Positions 48,439-59,649 of a DNA stretch of 64,000 nucleotides are shown here, piece after piece. Below the pieces are notes generated by a model. That model saw only the letters and a program-made list of their open reading frames with translations, was not told where the DNA came from and searched no databases. The position numbers and the translations under genes are program-made. Location: positions 1-64,000 of the forward strand of contig NZ_QGKM01000052.1 in NCBI RefSeq assembly GCF_003172875.1, written 5' to 3'. The DNA is from Leucothrix pacifica (GTDB taxonomy: Bacteria > Pseudomonadota > Gammaproteobacteria > Thiotrichales > Thiotrichaceae). The number at the start of each line of letters is the position of its first letter. Position 1 is the first letter of the stretch.

Positions 48439-48466
48439 AGTGCTGTCTTCGGACGGCACTTTTTTT
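48439..48466 (+). terminator. Intrinsic terminator with UUCG tetraloop
   Basis: AGTGCTGTC pairs with GACGGCACT (one U-G pair) closed by TTCG, then six T residues. A strong stop for the DUF1800-DUF1501 operon. Confidence 0.95.
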
Positions 48467-48522
48467 GGGTAAAAGAAATAGCAGTTAGGCTATAATCACA
48501 CTTTTGCTATTTCCCTCAGACC

Positions 48523-49719
48523 ATGAATTCAGACCTGCAACGGCTACAGCCTTATCCTTTCGAAAAACTCGCAATTCTTAAACAAGGTGTTCAGCCGAAT
48601 CCTGAATTGTCACCACTATCACTATCAATTGGTGAGCCCAAACACCCAACACCGGCCATTATTCTCGACAGCCTGAAAGACAGTATTTCACAGATTGCAC
48701 AATACCCCGGCACTAAGGGCATACCAGCACTGCGGGAAGCTATCGCTGATTGGCTAATCAAACGTTTTAATCTTCCTGAAAAAGGTGTTAATCCAGACAC
48801 TCAAATACTACCGGTCAATGGTACTCGTGAAGCACTATTTGCAATTACTCAATGTCTGATTGAACGCAAACCTAATGCTAAAGTGTTGATGCCAAATCCG
48901 TTTTATCAGATTTATGAAGGGGCGACGTTGTTGGCAGGTGCTACACCCGTATATTTGCCATCTCTGGAAGAGAATAATTTCCTTCCCGACTTAGACGCGG
49001 TTGACGAAAAAACATGGCAGGATTGTCAGTTATTCTTCTTATGCACACCGGACAACCCAACAGGTGCTGTCACACCTATTAGCGAAATCAAAAAACTACT
49101 AGCACTCGCTGAAAAATATGACTTTGTTATTGCATCCGACGAGTGCTATTCAGAAATCTACTTAGATGAATCAAGCCCACCACCGGGATTACTTCAGGTG
49201 GCTGCGAGTGTCGGTAATACAGATTATAACCGCTGCTTAGTATTCCATAGCTTATCTAAACGCTCCAATGCACCGGGCCTACGCTCTGGTTTTGTTGCTG
49301 GTGATGCAGAGATTTTGAAATCCTTTTTGCTGTATCGCACTTATCACGGCTGCGCAATGCCGCCTCATACCCAGACCACTAGTATCGTGGCATGGGGTGA
49401 TGAAACACACGTACAGGAAAACCGCCGGCTTTATCGCGAAAAATTCAAAGCCGTGCTGGAGATATTGTCGCCAGTCATGGAAATTCCTCAACCTCAGGCC
49501 AGCTTCTATCTTTGGGCTAAAACGCCGATTGATGATGTCAGCTTTACCCGTGATATTTTCGAACGAGAGAACCTGAATGTGGTTCCGGGCAGCTACTTAT
49601 CCAGAGAAGTAGATGGACTTAACCCTGGTGCGGACAGAATTCGCTTAGCCTTAGTGGCTGAGCCTGCTCAATGTATTGAAGCTGCTCAGAGAATCAAACA
49701 TTTCATAGAATCACTCTGA
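48523..49719 (+). CDS. dapC: Succinyldiaminopimelate transaminase
   Basis: A 398-residue fold-type I PLP aminotransferase. The N-terminus NSDLQRLQPYPFEKL and PLSLSIGEPKH match DapC of gammaproteobacteria. The PLP Lys is in SLSKRSNAPGLRSGF, and the distal Arg in ADRIRLALV. It acts in lysine and peptidoglycan precursor synthesis, converting N-succinyl-2-amino-6-oxopimelate to N-succinyl-LL-diaminopimelate. The assignment among class I aminotransferases rests on overall similarity to DapC; other dap genes are not adjacent. It converges on tex. Confidence 0.88.
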   Translation: MNSDLQRLQPYPFEKLAILKQGVQPNPELSPLSLSIGEPKHPTPAIILDSLKDSISQIAQYPGTKGIPALREAIADWLIKRFNLPEKGVNPDTQILPVNGTREALFAITQCLIERKPNAKVLMPNPFYQIYEGATLLAGATPVYLPSLEENNFLPDLDAVDEKTWQDCQLFFLCTPDNPTGAVTPISEIKKLLALAEKYDFVIASDECYSEIYLDESSPPPGLLQVAASVGNTDYNRCLVFHSLSKRSNAPGLRSGFVAGDAEILKSFLLYRTYHGCAMPPHTQTTSIVAWGDETHVQENRRLYREKFKAVLEILSPVMEIPQPQASFYLWAKTPIDDVSFTRDIFERENLNVVPGSYLSREVDGLNPGADRIRLALVAEPAQCIEAAQRIKHFIESL

Positions 49720-49789
49720 GCTTGAGGGCACTGATTAAGCTGGCGGCAAACACCGCCAAACCTTGATCTAGTCAATTCAATAGCACACA

Positions 49790-49822
49790 AAACCGCGGTA
49801 GGTATTGTAACTACCGCGGTTT
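49790..49822. terminator. Bidirectional terminator between dapC and tex
   Basis: AAACCGCGGTAG pairs perfectly with CTACCGCGGTTT over 12 bp around a nine-base loop. Short T-rich tails lie on both sides. A smaller GGCGG/CCGCC hairpin at 49742-49757 lies nearer the dapC stop. Confidence 0.85.
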
Positions 49823-49851
49823 CTTATTTGGGCGAACTCATTATCGAAGTG

Positions 49852-52218
49852 TTACTTACCTTTCTTTGCGTTAGCAAATGCCTCAGCAAACGCATTGTTT
49901 ACCGGCGCATTATTGCTACCTGAACCCTGTGAACTCTGACCGCTACCTTGTCTTTTAGGCTTATTCGAATGAGTGCGAGAAGATTTATTCTGGTTCGGTT
50001 TATTCTGACCGGACTTCTTAGAGGTCATAGCTTCTGATTCCAATGGATCATCAAGGCGTAAACTCAGCGCAATCCGCTTACGCTCCAAATCAACTTCCAT
50101 CACCTTCACTTTCACAATTTCACCAGCCTTGACCACTTCATGCGGGTCTTTGATGAATTTGTCCGACATCGCTGAAATATGCACTAAGCCATCCTGATGC
50201 ACACCGATATCAACAAAAGCTCCGAAATGTGTGACATTACTGACTGTACCTTCCAGAATCATTCCCGGCTTCAGGTCCGAAACCTTTTCAACACCTTCTT
50301 TAAACACAGCGGCTTTAAACTCAGGACGAGGATCACGACCAGGCTTATCCAGTTCAGAAATAATGTCGGTTACAGTTGGTAAACCAAACTTCTCATCGAT
50401 GTATTTCTCAGCTTGCAGTTTCGACAAGTTCTGCTTATTACCCAGCAACTGCTTAATATCACACTGAGTATCTGCCAGCATACGCTGAACCACTGAATAA
50501 GACTCCGGATGTACTGCTGAGGCATCCAGTGGGTTATCCGAATTGCGAATGCGTATGAAACCAGCAGCTTGTTCAAATGCTTTCTCACCCAAACGCGGGA
50601 CTTTTTTCAATTGCTTGCGATTGGTAAACGCACCGTTTTCATCACGATACGCCACAATGTTATGCGCAATGGTTTTATTCAAACCTGCCACATGACTCAA
50701 TACCGCAGCAGACGCTGTATTTGCCTCTACACCTACTGAATTCACACAATCCTCAACGACAGAGTCCAGATTCTTCGCTAGTTGTGTTTGATTCACATCG
50801 TGCTGATACTGACCAACACCAATCGACTTAGGGTCAATCTTAACAAGCTCCGCCAGTGGGTCTTGTAACCGGCGCGCTATAGAAATAGCCCCCCGAATCG
50901 TCACATCCAGCTCTGGGAATTCAGCAGCGGCAATTTCTGAAGCAGAATATACCGATGCACCTGCCTCACTCACCATGATTTTCTGTAAGCCAAGATCAGG
51001 GTGTTTTTTGATCAACTCAGCACAGAGACGATCAGTCTCACGCGATGCCGTACCATTACCAATTGCCAATAAATTAACATTATGTTTAGCAGCCATCTTC
51101 GCGAGCAGAGCAATCGACTCGTCCCACTGATTGCGTGGCTGGTGAGGGAATATCGCCATTGAGTCCAGATACTTACCAGTACTATCGATGACAGCAACTT
51201 TCACACCAGTTCTGAGACCAGGATCCAGTCCCATCGTTGCTTTCTGTCCTGCCGGTGCTGCCAGTAATAAGTCTTTTAAGTTTTGCCCAAATACATGAAT
51301 TGCCTCAACTTCTGCTGCCTGACGAATTTCTGCTAATAGCTCAGTTTCCATTTTCAGCTGTAGCTTTATCTTCCAGGTCCAGCGCACCACTTCATTGAGC
51401 CAGTCATCTGCCTTACGGCCTTGCGACTGAATACCATTACGCTTGGCAATTTTAAATTCACAGGGATGAGTATCAGAGCCATCATCCGGCGCATCCACTT
51501 TTAGCTGCAAGAAACCTTCATTACGCCCCCGAAGCATCGCCAGAACACGATGAGAAGGCATTTTCTTCAGTTGATCTGTATTATCAAAATAGTCACTAAA
51601 CTTAGCCGCTTCCTGCTCTTTTCCGGGAACAACCGTCGACTTTAATTCACCTTGATCACCCATATACTGACGAATATCCGCCAGCAGATCTGCATCCTCA
51701 GCAAAACGCTCCATCAGAATGTATTTGGCACCATCAAGTACGCCTTTAGTGGCTTCAAACGCTTGTTTGAAATCTGCTGAGTCGTTGATGTATTTGGCTG
51801 CTTCCACTTCGGGGTCAAGGCTTGGGTCTTGTAGCAAGGCTTCAGCTAAAGGCTCTATTCCTGCTTCAATCGCGATTTGGCCTTTGGTCCTTCGCTTTTG
51901 CTTAAATGGTAAATAAAGATCTTCCAGACGTGTTTTACTGTCAGCTTCTAAAATATCCTTCTTCAAAGCAGGCGTTAGCTTGTCTTGCTCATCGATGAGT
52001 TTAATAATTGCATCACGTCGCGATTCCAACTCACGAAGGTAGCCCAGTCGTTCCAGCAGAAGGCGCATTTGGCCATCATCAAGACCGCCTGTCACCTCTT
52101 TGCGATATCGGGAAATAAACGGTACTGTAGCCCCCTCATCTAATAATGCCACTGCTGCAGTGACTTGCTGAGTGTTGACATTGAGTTCATTTGCGATACG
52201 TTCTGCAATAGCGATCAT
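49852..52218 (-). CDS. tex: Tex family transcription accessory protein
   Basis: A 788-residue RNA-binding protein. It has the N-terminal Tex helix-turn-helix ([25 protein letters not shown]), a YqgF-like nuclease-fold domain ([17 protein letters not shown]), helix-hairpin-helix motifs, and a C-terminal S1 domain ([26 protein letters not shown]). The tail (about 725-788) is low-complexity Ser/Gly/Asn/Lys. Tex is a broadly conserved cytosolic protein acting in transcription and stress. It starts divergently from a DUF599 gene. Confidence 0.96.
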   Translation of the reverse strand: MIAIAERIANELNVNTQQVTAAVALLDEGATVPFISRYRKEVTGGLDDGQMRLLLERLGYLRELESRRDAIIKLIDEQDKLTPALKKDILEADSKTRLEDLYLPFKQKRRTKGQIAIEAGIEPLAEALLQDPSLDPEVEAAKYINDSADFKQAFEATKGVLDGAKYILMERFAEDADLLADIRQYMGDQGELKSTVVPGKEQEAAKFSDYFDNTDQLKKMPSHRVLAMLRGRNEGFLQLKVDAPDDGSDTHPCEFKIAKRNGIQSQGRKADDWLNEVVRWTWKIKLQLKMETELLAEIRQAAEVEAIHVFGQNLKDLLLAAPAGQKATMGLDPGLRTGVKVAVIDSTGKYLDSMAIFPHQPRNQWDESIALLAKMAAKHNVNLLAIGNGTASRETDRLCAELIKKHPDLGLQKIMVSEAGASVYSASEIAAAEFPELDVTIRGAISIARRLQDPLAELVKIDPKSIGVGQYQHDVNQTQLAKNLDSVVEDCVNSVGVEANTASAAVLSHVAGLNKTIAHNIVAYRDENGAFTNRKQLKKVPRLGEKAFEQAAGFIRIRNSDNPLDASAVHPESYSVVQRMLADTQCDIKQLLGNKQNLSKLQAEKYIDEKFGLPTVTDIISELDKPGRDPRPEFKAAVFKEGVEKVSDLKPGMILEGTVSNVTHFGAFVDIGVHQDGLVHISAMSDKFIKDPHEVVKAGEIVKVKVMEVDLERKRIALSLRLDDPLESEAMTSKKSGQNKPNQNKSSRTHSNKPKRQGSGQSSQGSGSNNAPVNNAFAEAFANAKKGK

Positions 52219-52287
52219 AAGCTTATTTTTTAATGATTTTGGAGCGGTGCATTATGATCAATTCTCGGCAGTGATTAAAGGTCTTTT

Positions 52288-52977
52288 ATGCAACTAAACA
52301 ACCTCTCACTTTCACTACTCGATATCTTTGCGCTCGTGTGGTTTTTACTATGCTGGATAGGCTATAGCCACTACGTAAATAACAACCCCAGATCATTGAT
52401 GTCGAAGATGCGGGAGTGGCGTGCGCGCTGGTCGCTAAGCATGTTAAGGCGTGATAATCGCATCGTGGATTCGCAAGTCATCACCGGACTTAATAATGTG
52501 GTGACATTCTTTTGTTCCACCTCAATCTTCATCACTGCCGGTTTATTTGCAGCCATGGGTGCATCAGAACAAATAGTCATGATCGTCAATCAGCTCTCCT
52601 TCATGCAGTCTACTAACATAGCGACTGTAGAAATGAAGATAGGCTTACTGATCGTCATTTTGGTCTACTCGTTTTTTAAATTTGGCTGGGCAATCAAGCA
52701 ACACTCATACAGCGCTGTTGTGATGGCAGCCGTTCCAGACGCTAAAACAGCAGACCTGCGAAAAGACGCGCAACAAGCAGAGTTAATGGGAAAACTCAGT
52801 AGCTTGGGGGCTGAGCATTTTAACGATGGAATACGTGCGTATTATTTTGCACTGGCCACGATCAGCTGGTTTATCCACCCACTGATTTACATCGCTATTA
52901 TCACTTGGGTTGTACTGGTATTACATCGACGTGACTTTCGGTCAAAGCTTTTGAAGCACCTGACCGAGGTATCATAG
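52288..52977 (+). CDS. DUF599 domain-containing membrane protein
   Basis: A 229-residue inner-membrane protein with four or five hydrophobic helices (LLDIFALVWFLLCWIGY at 11-27; a run near 75-92; IGLLIVILVYSFFKFGWAI; and a C-terminal pair). The DUF599 pattern NPRSLMSKMREWRARW and a central FFCSTSIFITAGLFAAMG support the family. Function unknown. It stands alone between tex and the SPFH gene and converges on the latter with a 53-bp gap. Confidence 0.85.
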   Translation: MQLNNLSLSLLDIFALVWFLLCWIGYSHYVNNNPRSLMSKMREWRARWSLSMLRRDNRIVDSQVITGLNNVVTFFCSTSIFITAGLFAAMGASEQIVMIVNQLSFMQSTNIATVEMKIGLLIVILVYSFFKFGWAIKQHSYSAVVMAAVPDAKTADLRKDAQQAELMGKLSSLGAEHFNDGIRAYYFALATISWFIHPLIYIAIITWVVLVLHRRDFRSKLLKHLTEVS

Positions 52978-53030
52978 AACAGTATTTACTGGCAAAGACT
53001 ACAAAGCCTAACCCACCTACAGGCGAGTGC

Positions 53031-54692
53031 TTATTTCGGCGTATCTTCGTGATCCTCAGCAGCGTCATCCACCTCGCCAAAGCTGAAGAAACTGGAGGAC
53101 TCAGTGTCCTGATCAGCCAGAGCTGCCTCACCAATACTCTCTTTAGCACGAGAGACCTGACCAAGCTCCGGTGTGGACTTATTCGACTCTGGTTTCATTT
53201 CACGCTGCAAACTTTTAGTTAAATCCTTTATGCCAGAACCATTTAGACCGATTTCATTAAGTAAAGACTCGACCATTGGAGCCTGAGCGCGATAACGCAA
53301 CGCACTATCAACAACTTGATCCGCAAGACTACCACCGCCATTGCTGCCTCCGGAACCACCTGATCCGGCAGAAGCACCGCCACCGCCTGATCCACCAGCC
53401 GCACCACCGCGTCCAATAACATTTGAGAAACCATCGACCTGCATAATCTTAATACCGTCGATATTCTCTAATGGTTTAACACTTTCACGAATAATATCAG
53501 GTAATTGAGAAACTATTTGAGACTTAACTTGCATTGCTATTTGCTTATCAGAAAGCATATTAGCCGCTTCGTTTAATGCAGTTTTTCCTTTCGCCTCGAC
53601 TTCAAAACGTACTTTGGCAGCACCCGCCTCACGCACCTCTGCATCTGCCTGAGCAGCTGCAAATATTTTTTGGCGCTCTGCCTCTTTCTCAGCGCTGATG
53701 ACTTCAACTAAACGGGTCCGCTCAGCTTGCGCCTTCTCTTGTGCAGTCACAATCTCTTCTTTCTTTGCAGCAGCAGCAGCTTTCACTTCATCAGTGATAA
53801 TCCAACTTTCGGCGACCGACTTTTCAGCAGCAGCCAGCGCCAAGCTTTGTTGACGGCGAATTTCTTCCAGCTCCACTTCAGTACGAATTCGGGCTTCTTC
53901 GATTTGCAAATCCGTCTTAAACTTTGCTTCAGCAATTTTCATCTGTTGTTGCTGATCAGCGACCGCTTCCTGTTCTTCTAAATTCAGCTGTTTGTTATGC
54001 GCCGCTAAGTCACCCTCTTTAATGGCAACCTTCTTATTATTCTCAACTTCGTTTTGTCTTTTTTCGTTCTCAGCGATTTTTTCCATGACGTAAGTTCGAC
54101 CCTGTACGTCGAATGCATTCTCAGCATCAAAATAGTCAAGGCTTGCCTGATTGAGCTGAGTCAATGCGACAGATTCCAACATTAAACCCATTTTTGATAA
54201 ATCCGTCTTAACACCTTCTTCGACATTCAGGCCGAACTCTTTGCGCTTATCGTTCAGATCTTCCAGATCCATCAAGACTGCAGCACGTCGCAATGCGTCG
54301 TCACAACGACCTTCTACCTGCTCTTTCAGTGCTTCGGAGTCCATGGTCTTTGAACCCAGCGTTTGCGCGGCTCTTGAGATAGATTCCTTTACTGGCTCAA
54401 CACGAAGAAAGAACTCTGAATTAACATTGATTTTGATACGATCACGCGTTCTCAGTGACTTTTCATTACTTCGACTAATGACGATTTTCAGCGTCTTCAT
54501 ATTGACATCAATCTTGTCATGAAGCACAGGGAATACGAAACCACCGCTGTCCATGAAAACTTTTTCACCACCGAAACCTGTGCGTACAAAAGATTTTTCC
54601 TTTGTTGAACGGGTGAAGAAAAGAAAAAAAGCTAAGATCAGCAGTATCAATATGACCAGAAAAACAATACTAATAATGACAGTGATATTCAT
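53031..54692 (-). CDS. Flotillin-like SPFH domain protein
   Basis: A 553-residue membrane-anchored protein. A TM helix at about 4-28 is followed by an SPFH/band-7 domain (about 35-190), then a long Ala/Glu/Lys-rich coiled coil (about 190-400) typical of flotillins. A Gly/Ser-rich linker (about 425-460) and acidic tail follow. Flotillins scaffold lipid-ordered membrane zones. The start is ATG 54692; the in-frame TTG at 54707 is less likely. No NfeD gene is adjacent, unlike many bacterial flotillin operons. Confidence 0.9.
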   Translation of the reverse strand: MNITVIISIVFLVILILLILAFFLFFTRSTKEKSFVRTGFGGEKVFMDSGGFVFPVLHDKIDVNMKTLKIVISRSNEKSLRTRDRIKINVNSEFFLRVEPVKESISRAAQTLGSKTMDSEALKEQVEGRCDDALRRAAVLMDLEDLNDKRKEFGLNVEEGVKTDLSKMGLMLESVALTQLNQASLDYFDAENAFDVQGRTYVMEKIAENEKRQNEVENNKKVAIKEGDLAAHNKQLNLEEQEAVADQQQQMKIAEAKFKTDLQIEEARIRTEVELEEIRRQQSLALAAAEKSVAESWIITDEVKAAAAAKKEEIVTAQEKAQAERTRLVEVISAEKEAERQKIFAAAQADAEVREAGAAKVRFEVEAKGKTALNEAANMLSDKQIAMQVKSQIVSQLPDIIRESVKPLENIDGIKIMQVDGFSNVIGRGGAAGGSGGGGASAGSGGSGGSNGGGSLADQVVDSALRYRAQAPMVESLLNEIGLNGSGIKDLTKSLQREMKPESNKSTPELGQVSRAKESIGEAALADQDTESSSFFSFGEVDDAAEDHEDTPK

Positions 54693-54812
54693 AAGTTTAA
54701 CGCCCAATTTAATCGCATTGATCCAAAATCCAACAACATATCAGAACCTTGAGTATCAATTATTTGAACAGTTTACCAGTAACTCGTCATAATCTACAGT
54801 AAGAGCAATCAT

Positions 54813-56135
54813 TCAACGCTTTTTAGCGCGGGCCGCTTCGTCCCGCTCGCGAAGTGCGTTCAATTTATCGCGAATTTTTATCTCCAGACCACGCGCTACT
54901 GGCTCATAATACCGACGTCCTTCCAGCGGCTCTGGCAAATAAGTCTCACCTGCCGCATAAGCATCTTCCTCATTATGGGCATATCGATAGCCATCCCCAA
55001 ATCCCATGCCCTTCATTAGCTGGGTCGGTGCATTGCGTAGATGCATCGGCACATCATGACTACCTGAAATAGCAGCATCATCCCGGGCTTGATTATAGGC
55101 GGTGTATGCGGCATTACTTTTGGGCGCGACGGCTAAGTAAAGCACAGCCTGTGCCAGAGCCAATTCTCCCTCGGGGCTTCCAAGCCGGTCATAAGTATTC
55201 CAGGCATCCAAAGATAATGACAACGCCCTCGGGTCGGCGTTACCAACCTCTTCACTGGCCATTCGAACGATACGCCGTGCAATATAGTGTGGATCACAAC
55301 CCCCATCTAACATTCGGCAAAACCAGTACAACGCACCATCCGGGTTGCTACCGCGCACTGACTTATGTAATGCGGAAATTTGCTCGTAGAACAAATCACC
55401 CTTTTTATCAAACCGGTTAGTGTTCTCGCTGGCTAATTCCCGTATAACCGCATCTGAGATCACAGGATGTGCTTGACCCTGCTTTGTCTCAGCGAGATCT
55501 GCCGCAATCTCTAACCAATTCAAAGCACGTCTTGCATCACCATCAGCGGCAGAGGCAATATTTTCAATCACAGAATCAGATACTTGCAGACTTAGTTTAC
55601 CCAAGCCATTAACGTCATCCATCAATGCTCTACGAATAACACTCTGTATTTCCTCTGAAGTAAGTGAGCGCAACACATAGGTGCGCACACGAGACAGTAA
55701 AGCATTGTTCAGTTCGAAGGATGGGTTTTCCGTAGTAGCGCCAATAAACACGAATGTGCCATTTTCTATGTGAGGTAGAAACGCATCTTGTTGTGCTTTA
55801 TTAAACCGATGCACCTCATCGACAAATAGCACAGAGGCTTTTTGCGTCATATCAAAGTGCTGACGTGCATGATCCACTGCCAAACGAATATCTTTAACAC
55901 CTGACAATACCGCTGACAATGTCTGAAAAGCAGCACCACTATAATTGGCAATTAATCGGGCTAAAGTGGTTTTACCTGTTCCGGGTGGGCCCCAAAACAA
56001 CATGGAATGTAAGCGATCCTGATCTATAGCTGCACGCAACGGCTTACCTTGCGCCAGTAGATGTGACTGTCCCGCATAATCGTCCAGTGTTTCCGGACGC
56101 ATTCGGTCTGCAAGCGGCTGAAACGGCGAGCTCAT
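54813..56135 (-). CDS. rarA: Replication-associated recombination protein A
   Basis: A 440-residue AAA+ ATPase of the RarA/MgsA/WRNIP1 family acting at stalled forks. Walker A GPPGTGKTTLARL, Walker B VLFVDEVHRFNKAQQDAFLP and sensor 1 GATTENPSFELN are present. The C-terminal half has KSNAAYTAYNQARDDA and the tetramer domain signature VPMHLRNAPTQLMK. It starts three bases after the rnt stop, so translational coupling is likely; no Shine-Dalgarno is visible. Confidence 0.95.
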   Translation of the reverse strand: MSSPFQPLADRMRPETLDDYAGQSHLLAQGKPLRAAIDQDRLHSMLFWGPPGTGKTTLARLIANYSGAAFQTLSAVLSGVKDIRLAVDHARQHFDMTQKASVLFVDEVHRFNKAQQDAFLPHIENGTFVFIGATTENPSFELNNALLSRVRTYVLRSLTSEEIQSVIRRALMDDVNGLGKLSLQVSDSVIENIASAADGDARRALNWLEIAADLAETKQGQAHPVISDAVIRELASENTNRFDKKGDLFYEQISALHKSVRGSNPDGALYWFCRMLDGGCDPHYIARRIVRMASEEVGNADPRALSLSLDAWNTYDRLGSPEGELALAQAVLYLAVAPKSNAAYTAYNQARDDAAISGSHDVPMHLRNAPTQLMKGMGFGDGYRYAHNEEDAYAAGETYLPEPLEGRRYYEPVARGLEIKIRDKLNALRERDEAARAKKR

Positions 56136-56138
56136 GAA

Positions 56139-56768
56139 TCAGTCCGGTACGTTAGCACGCCACTTATTCATTATATGACAGAACAGATCAGCCGTTTTCT
56201 CAGCGTCATAAACCGCGGAATGGGCTTCTGAAGCATCCCAGTCAAATCCCGCTCTTTTTACTGAACGTGCCAACACAGTCTGCTGGAAAGCCATCGCAGC
56301 CAAAGTTACAGTGTCAAAGGTACTGAAGGGATGAAACGGGTTTCGCTTCTGACCAAGGCGCTCAACCGCAGCGTTCAGGAAGTTCAGGTCAAAAGCTGCA
56401 TTATGCCCCACTAACACCGCGCGGTTGCATTCATTCAGTTTAACTTCCTGCCGGACAGCTTTAAACATTTCATTTACCGCAACACTTTCATCAACCGCTA
56501 TTTGCTGACGAAACGGTTGAAATGGGTCAATTCCATTTACTTCTAGTGATTTTGGGTCTAAGTTAGACCCTTCAAATGGCTCCACATGCCAGCTCAGTGT
56601 CTTTAGTCGATGCAAGTCGCCCTGCTCATCGCGACGTAAAAAAACGGCAGCCACTTCCAGCAATGCATCGGTTTTGTGGTTGAAACCACCTGTCTCAAGG
56701 TCAATGACCACTGGCAAAAAGCCTCTGAAACGCCCTCCTAGAGGGTAAATTTGGGATTCTTCAGTCAT
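56139..56768 (-). CDS. rnt: Ribonuclease T
   Basis: A 209-residue DEDDh 3'-5' exonuclease that trims tRNA and 5S/23S rRNA ends. Catalytic residues: Asp and Glu in [10 protein letters not shown], Asp in [10 protein letters not shown], and His and Asp in [14 protein letters not shown]. Length and the opening [17 protein letters not shown] match RNase T. Precedes rarA in the same unit; divergent from aceE across 207 bp of AT-rich DNA. Confidence 0.95.
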   Translation of the reverse strand: MTEESQIYPLGGRFRGFLPVVIDLETGGFNHKTDALLEVAAVFLRRDEQGDLHRLKTLSWHVEPFEGSNLDPKSLEVNGIDPFQPFRQQIAVDESVAVNEMFKAVRQEVKLNECNRAVLVGHNAAFDLNFLNAAVERLGQKRNPFHPFSTFDTVTLAAMAFQQTVLARSVKRAGFDWDASEAHSAVYDAEKTADLFCHIMNKWRANVPD

Positions 56769-56975
56769 TTAGGAATCTTACAGTAATGAAAAATAAATTA
56801 ACACCGCATTAAGATTTAAATCATCGTTAAAGAAAATGTATAAACGACTTTAATTTTATTTTACGTCGCTAAGTAATTGTTTTACAAATTGTTATTTTTT
56901 GATTGATTTTAACTACCCAAAAAATTAAATCACTGTTATCCTAAGCCACACATACACCAGAGGAGAGACCTTACT

Positions 56976-59639
56976 ATGTCGATCAATAACCCTGATCTGG
57001 ATATTGACCCACAAGAAACGACCGACTGGACCGAATCTATTTCGGCGATAATTGAAGCAGAAGGCGTGCAACGTGCTCATTTTATTATTGAAAAATTGAT
57101 ATCAACCGCACGAGTCAACGGCGCTAACTTACCTTACTCGTCGAACACCGCATACATCAATACCATCCCGCCTCACCTTGAAGCCCCAATTCCGGGTGAT
57201 CAGGCGATTGAGAGCCGAATTCGTACATACATACGCTGGAACGCTGCAGCGATGGTGGTACGCGCTAACCGAAAGGCATCTGAGCTAGGTGGTCACATCG
57301 CATCGTTCGCTTCGTCTGCAACGCTTTATGACGTGGGTTTTAACCACTTCTGGAAAGCACCTTCTGCAGAGAACGGTGGTGACTTGATTTACTACCAAGG
57401 CCATATTACACCGGGTATTTACGCTCGCTCTTTCTTAGAAGGTCGCATCACGACTGAAGAAATGGATAAATTCCGTCAGGAAAGTAATGGCGGTGGTCTG
57501 TCCTCATACCCTCACCCGTGGTTAATGCCTGATTACTGGCAGTTCCCGACAGTATCAATGGGTCTTGGCCCGATTAAGTCAATCTATCAAGCCCGCTTCA
57601 TGCGATACCTACATTTACGAGGTTTGGCAAATACTGAGAATCGTCGCGTCTGGGCATTCCTTGGCGATGGTGAAATGGATGAGCCGGAATCACTGGGTGC
57701 TTGTTCACTGGCAGGTCGTGAGCAGCTGGATAACCTAACATGGGTAATCAACTGTAACCTTCAGCGCCTTGATGGTCCGGTACGTGGTAACGGTAAAATA
57801 GTTCAGGAACTTGAAGCTAATCTGCGTGGCTCTGGCTGGAACGTGATTAAAGTCATGTGGGGTTCTTATTGGGATCCATTACTGGCTAAAGACAAAGATG
57901 GCATCCTTCAGCGTCGCATGATGGAAGTGGTTGATGGTGAATTCCAAAACTACAAAGCTAAAGATGGTGCGTATGTTCGTGAGCATTTCTTTGGTGCTTC
58001 ACCAGAGCTAAAAGCGATGGTGGCGAATATGACTGATGATGACATCTGGCGATTGAACCGTGGTGGCCACGATCCTCATAAAGTCTACGCGGCATACCAC
58101 GCGGCTGTTAACCACAAAGGTCAACCTACTGTCATTCTTGTACACACAGTAAAAGGTTACGGCATGGGCTCTGCGGGTCAGGGCCAAAACCGAACTCATG
58201 GTCAGAAGAAGCTGAATGAAGAAGAGATGATGGAGTTCGCTAAGCGGTTCAACATCCCAATCAGTGAAGAGGATGCTGCTGCAGCCAACTACTACATGCC
58301 TCCTGAAGATAGTGAAGAAATTCAGTACATGAAGGCACGTCGTAAAGAGTTAGGTGGCTCACTCCCTCAGCGAAACACCACAGCTGCTCCACTGACGGTT
58401 CCTGAGTTATCGGTTCTTGATCCGATCCTTAAAGGATCTGGCGATCGTGAAATGTCCACTACGATGGCATTTGTACGTATCTTAACAATCCTTACTCGTG
58501 ACAAGAAACTGGGCAAACACATTGTTCCAATCGTCCCTGACGAAGCCCGTACTTTTGGCATGGAAGGTATGTTCCGTCAGTTGGGTATTCACTCTTCGGT
58601 TGGTCAGTTATACACGCCTCAGGATTCTGAGCAGGTTATGTTCTACAAAGAAGATAAGACTGGTCAAATTCTTGAAGAAGGTATCAACGAAGCAGGTGCA
58701 TTCTCATCGTGGATCGCTGCGGCAACCTCTTACAGCACGCACGCTGTTAACATGGTTCCGTTCTATATCTACTACTCAATGTTCGGCTTCCAACGTATCG
58801 GTGACCTGGCATGGGCAGCTGGTGATTCTCGTGCACGTGGTTTCTTAGTCGGTGCAACTGCTGGTCGTACGACACTGGCAGGTGAAGGTCTGCAGCATCA
58901 GGATGGTCACGGTATGGTTCAGGCTGCACTGATTCCTAACTGTATTAGCTACGATCCGACTTATTCTTATGAGATGGCCGTTATCATCCATGATGGTTTG
59001 AAGCGCATGTACTCAGATCAGGAAGATATCTACTACTACATCACATCAATGAACGAGAACTACCAGATGCCTGCTATGCCTGAGGGCGCTGAAGAAGGCA
59101 TTCTGAAAGGTATGTACTTGCTTCAAGGTGGTGGAAAGAAGAAGAAGAAGGTTCAGCTCATGGGTTCCGGTACGATTCTTCGTGAAGTTATCGCAGCGGC
59201 TGAAATTCTTAATAAGGAATGGAGTGTGGATGCGGACATTTGGAGCTGCACAAGTTTCAATGAGCTGGCTCGTGATGCACAGGATGCAGATCGCTGGAAT
59301 CGTCTACACCCGCTCGAAGATCAGCGTACACCATATGTAGCTGAGCAACTGAAGGGACACCGTGGCCCGGTCATTGCGGCAACGGATTATATCCAGCAGT
59401 ACTCTGAGCAAATCCGTCAGTGGATTCCTGCCCGCTATACAACATTGGGAACAGATGGTTTCGGGCGAAGTGATACTCGTGTAGAACTGCGTCGTCACTT
59501 TGAAGTTGACCGTTTCCACGTAGTGGTTGCTGCGCTAAAAGCGTTAGCAGATGAAGGAACACTACCTGCCGTTAAAGTTGCTGAAGCCATTGAAAAATAT
59601 GGTATTGACGCAGATAAGATTAACCCATTAAAGGCCTGA
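56976..59639 (+). CDS. aceE: Pyruvate dehydrogenase E1 component
   Basis: An 887-residue homodimeric E1 that decarboxylates pyruvate using thiamine diphosphate. The TPP motif starts GDGEMDEPE at 230 and runs to N260 in INCNLQ. The PYR domain and C-terminal domain follow normal E. coli AceE layout (887 residues in E. coli). A local Lys run (GGGKKKKKVQ near 715) replaces a variable loop. GAGGAGA is a strong Shine-Dalgarno. First gene of aceE-aceF-lpdA; no pdhR gene lies upstream here. Confidence 0.98.
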   Translation: MSINNPDLDIDPQETTDWTESISAIIEAEGVQRAHFIIEKLISTARVNGANLPYSSNTAYINTIPPHLEAPIPGDQAIESRIRTYIRWNAAAMVVRANRKASELGGHIASFASSATLYDVGFNHFWKAPSAENGGDLIYYQGHITPGIYARSFLEGRITTEEMDKFRQESNGGGLSSYPHPWLMPDYWQFPTVSMGLGPIKSIYQARFMRYLHLRGLANTENRRVWAFLGDGEMDEPESLGACSLAGREQLDNLTWVINCNLQRLDGPVRGNGKIVQELEANLRGSGWNVIKVMWGSYWDPLLAKDKDGILQRRMMEVVDGEFQNYKAKDGAYVREHFFGASPELKAMVANMTDDDIWRLNRGGHDPHKVYAAYHAAVNHKGQPTVILVHTVKGYGMGSAGQGQNRTHGQKKLNEEEMMEFAKRFNIPISEEDAAAANYYMPPEDSEEIQYMKARRKELGGSLPQRNTTAAPLTVPELSVLDPILKGSGDREMSTTMAFVRILTILTRDKKLGKHIVPIVPDEARTFGMEGMFRQLGIHSSVGQLYTPQDSEQVMFYKEDKTGQILEEGINEAGAFSSWIAAATSYSTHAVNMVPFYIYYSMFGFQRIGDLAWAAGDSRARGFLVGATAGRTTLAGEGLQHQDGHGMVQAALIPNCISYDPTYSYEMAVIIHDGLKRMYSDQEDIYYYITSMNENYQMPAMPEGAEEGILKGMYLLQGGGKKKKKVQLMGSGTILREVIAAAEILNKEWSVDADIWSCTSFNELARDAQDADRWNRLHPLEDQRTPYVAEQLKGHRGPVIAATDYIQQYSEQIRQWIPARYTTLGTDGFGRSDTRVELRRHFEVDRFHVVVAALKALADEGTLPAVKVAEAIEKYGIDADKINPLKA

Positions 59640-59649
59640 GGAAGTAATT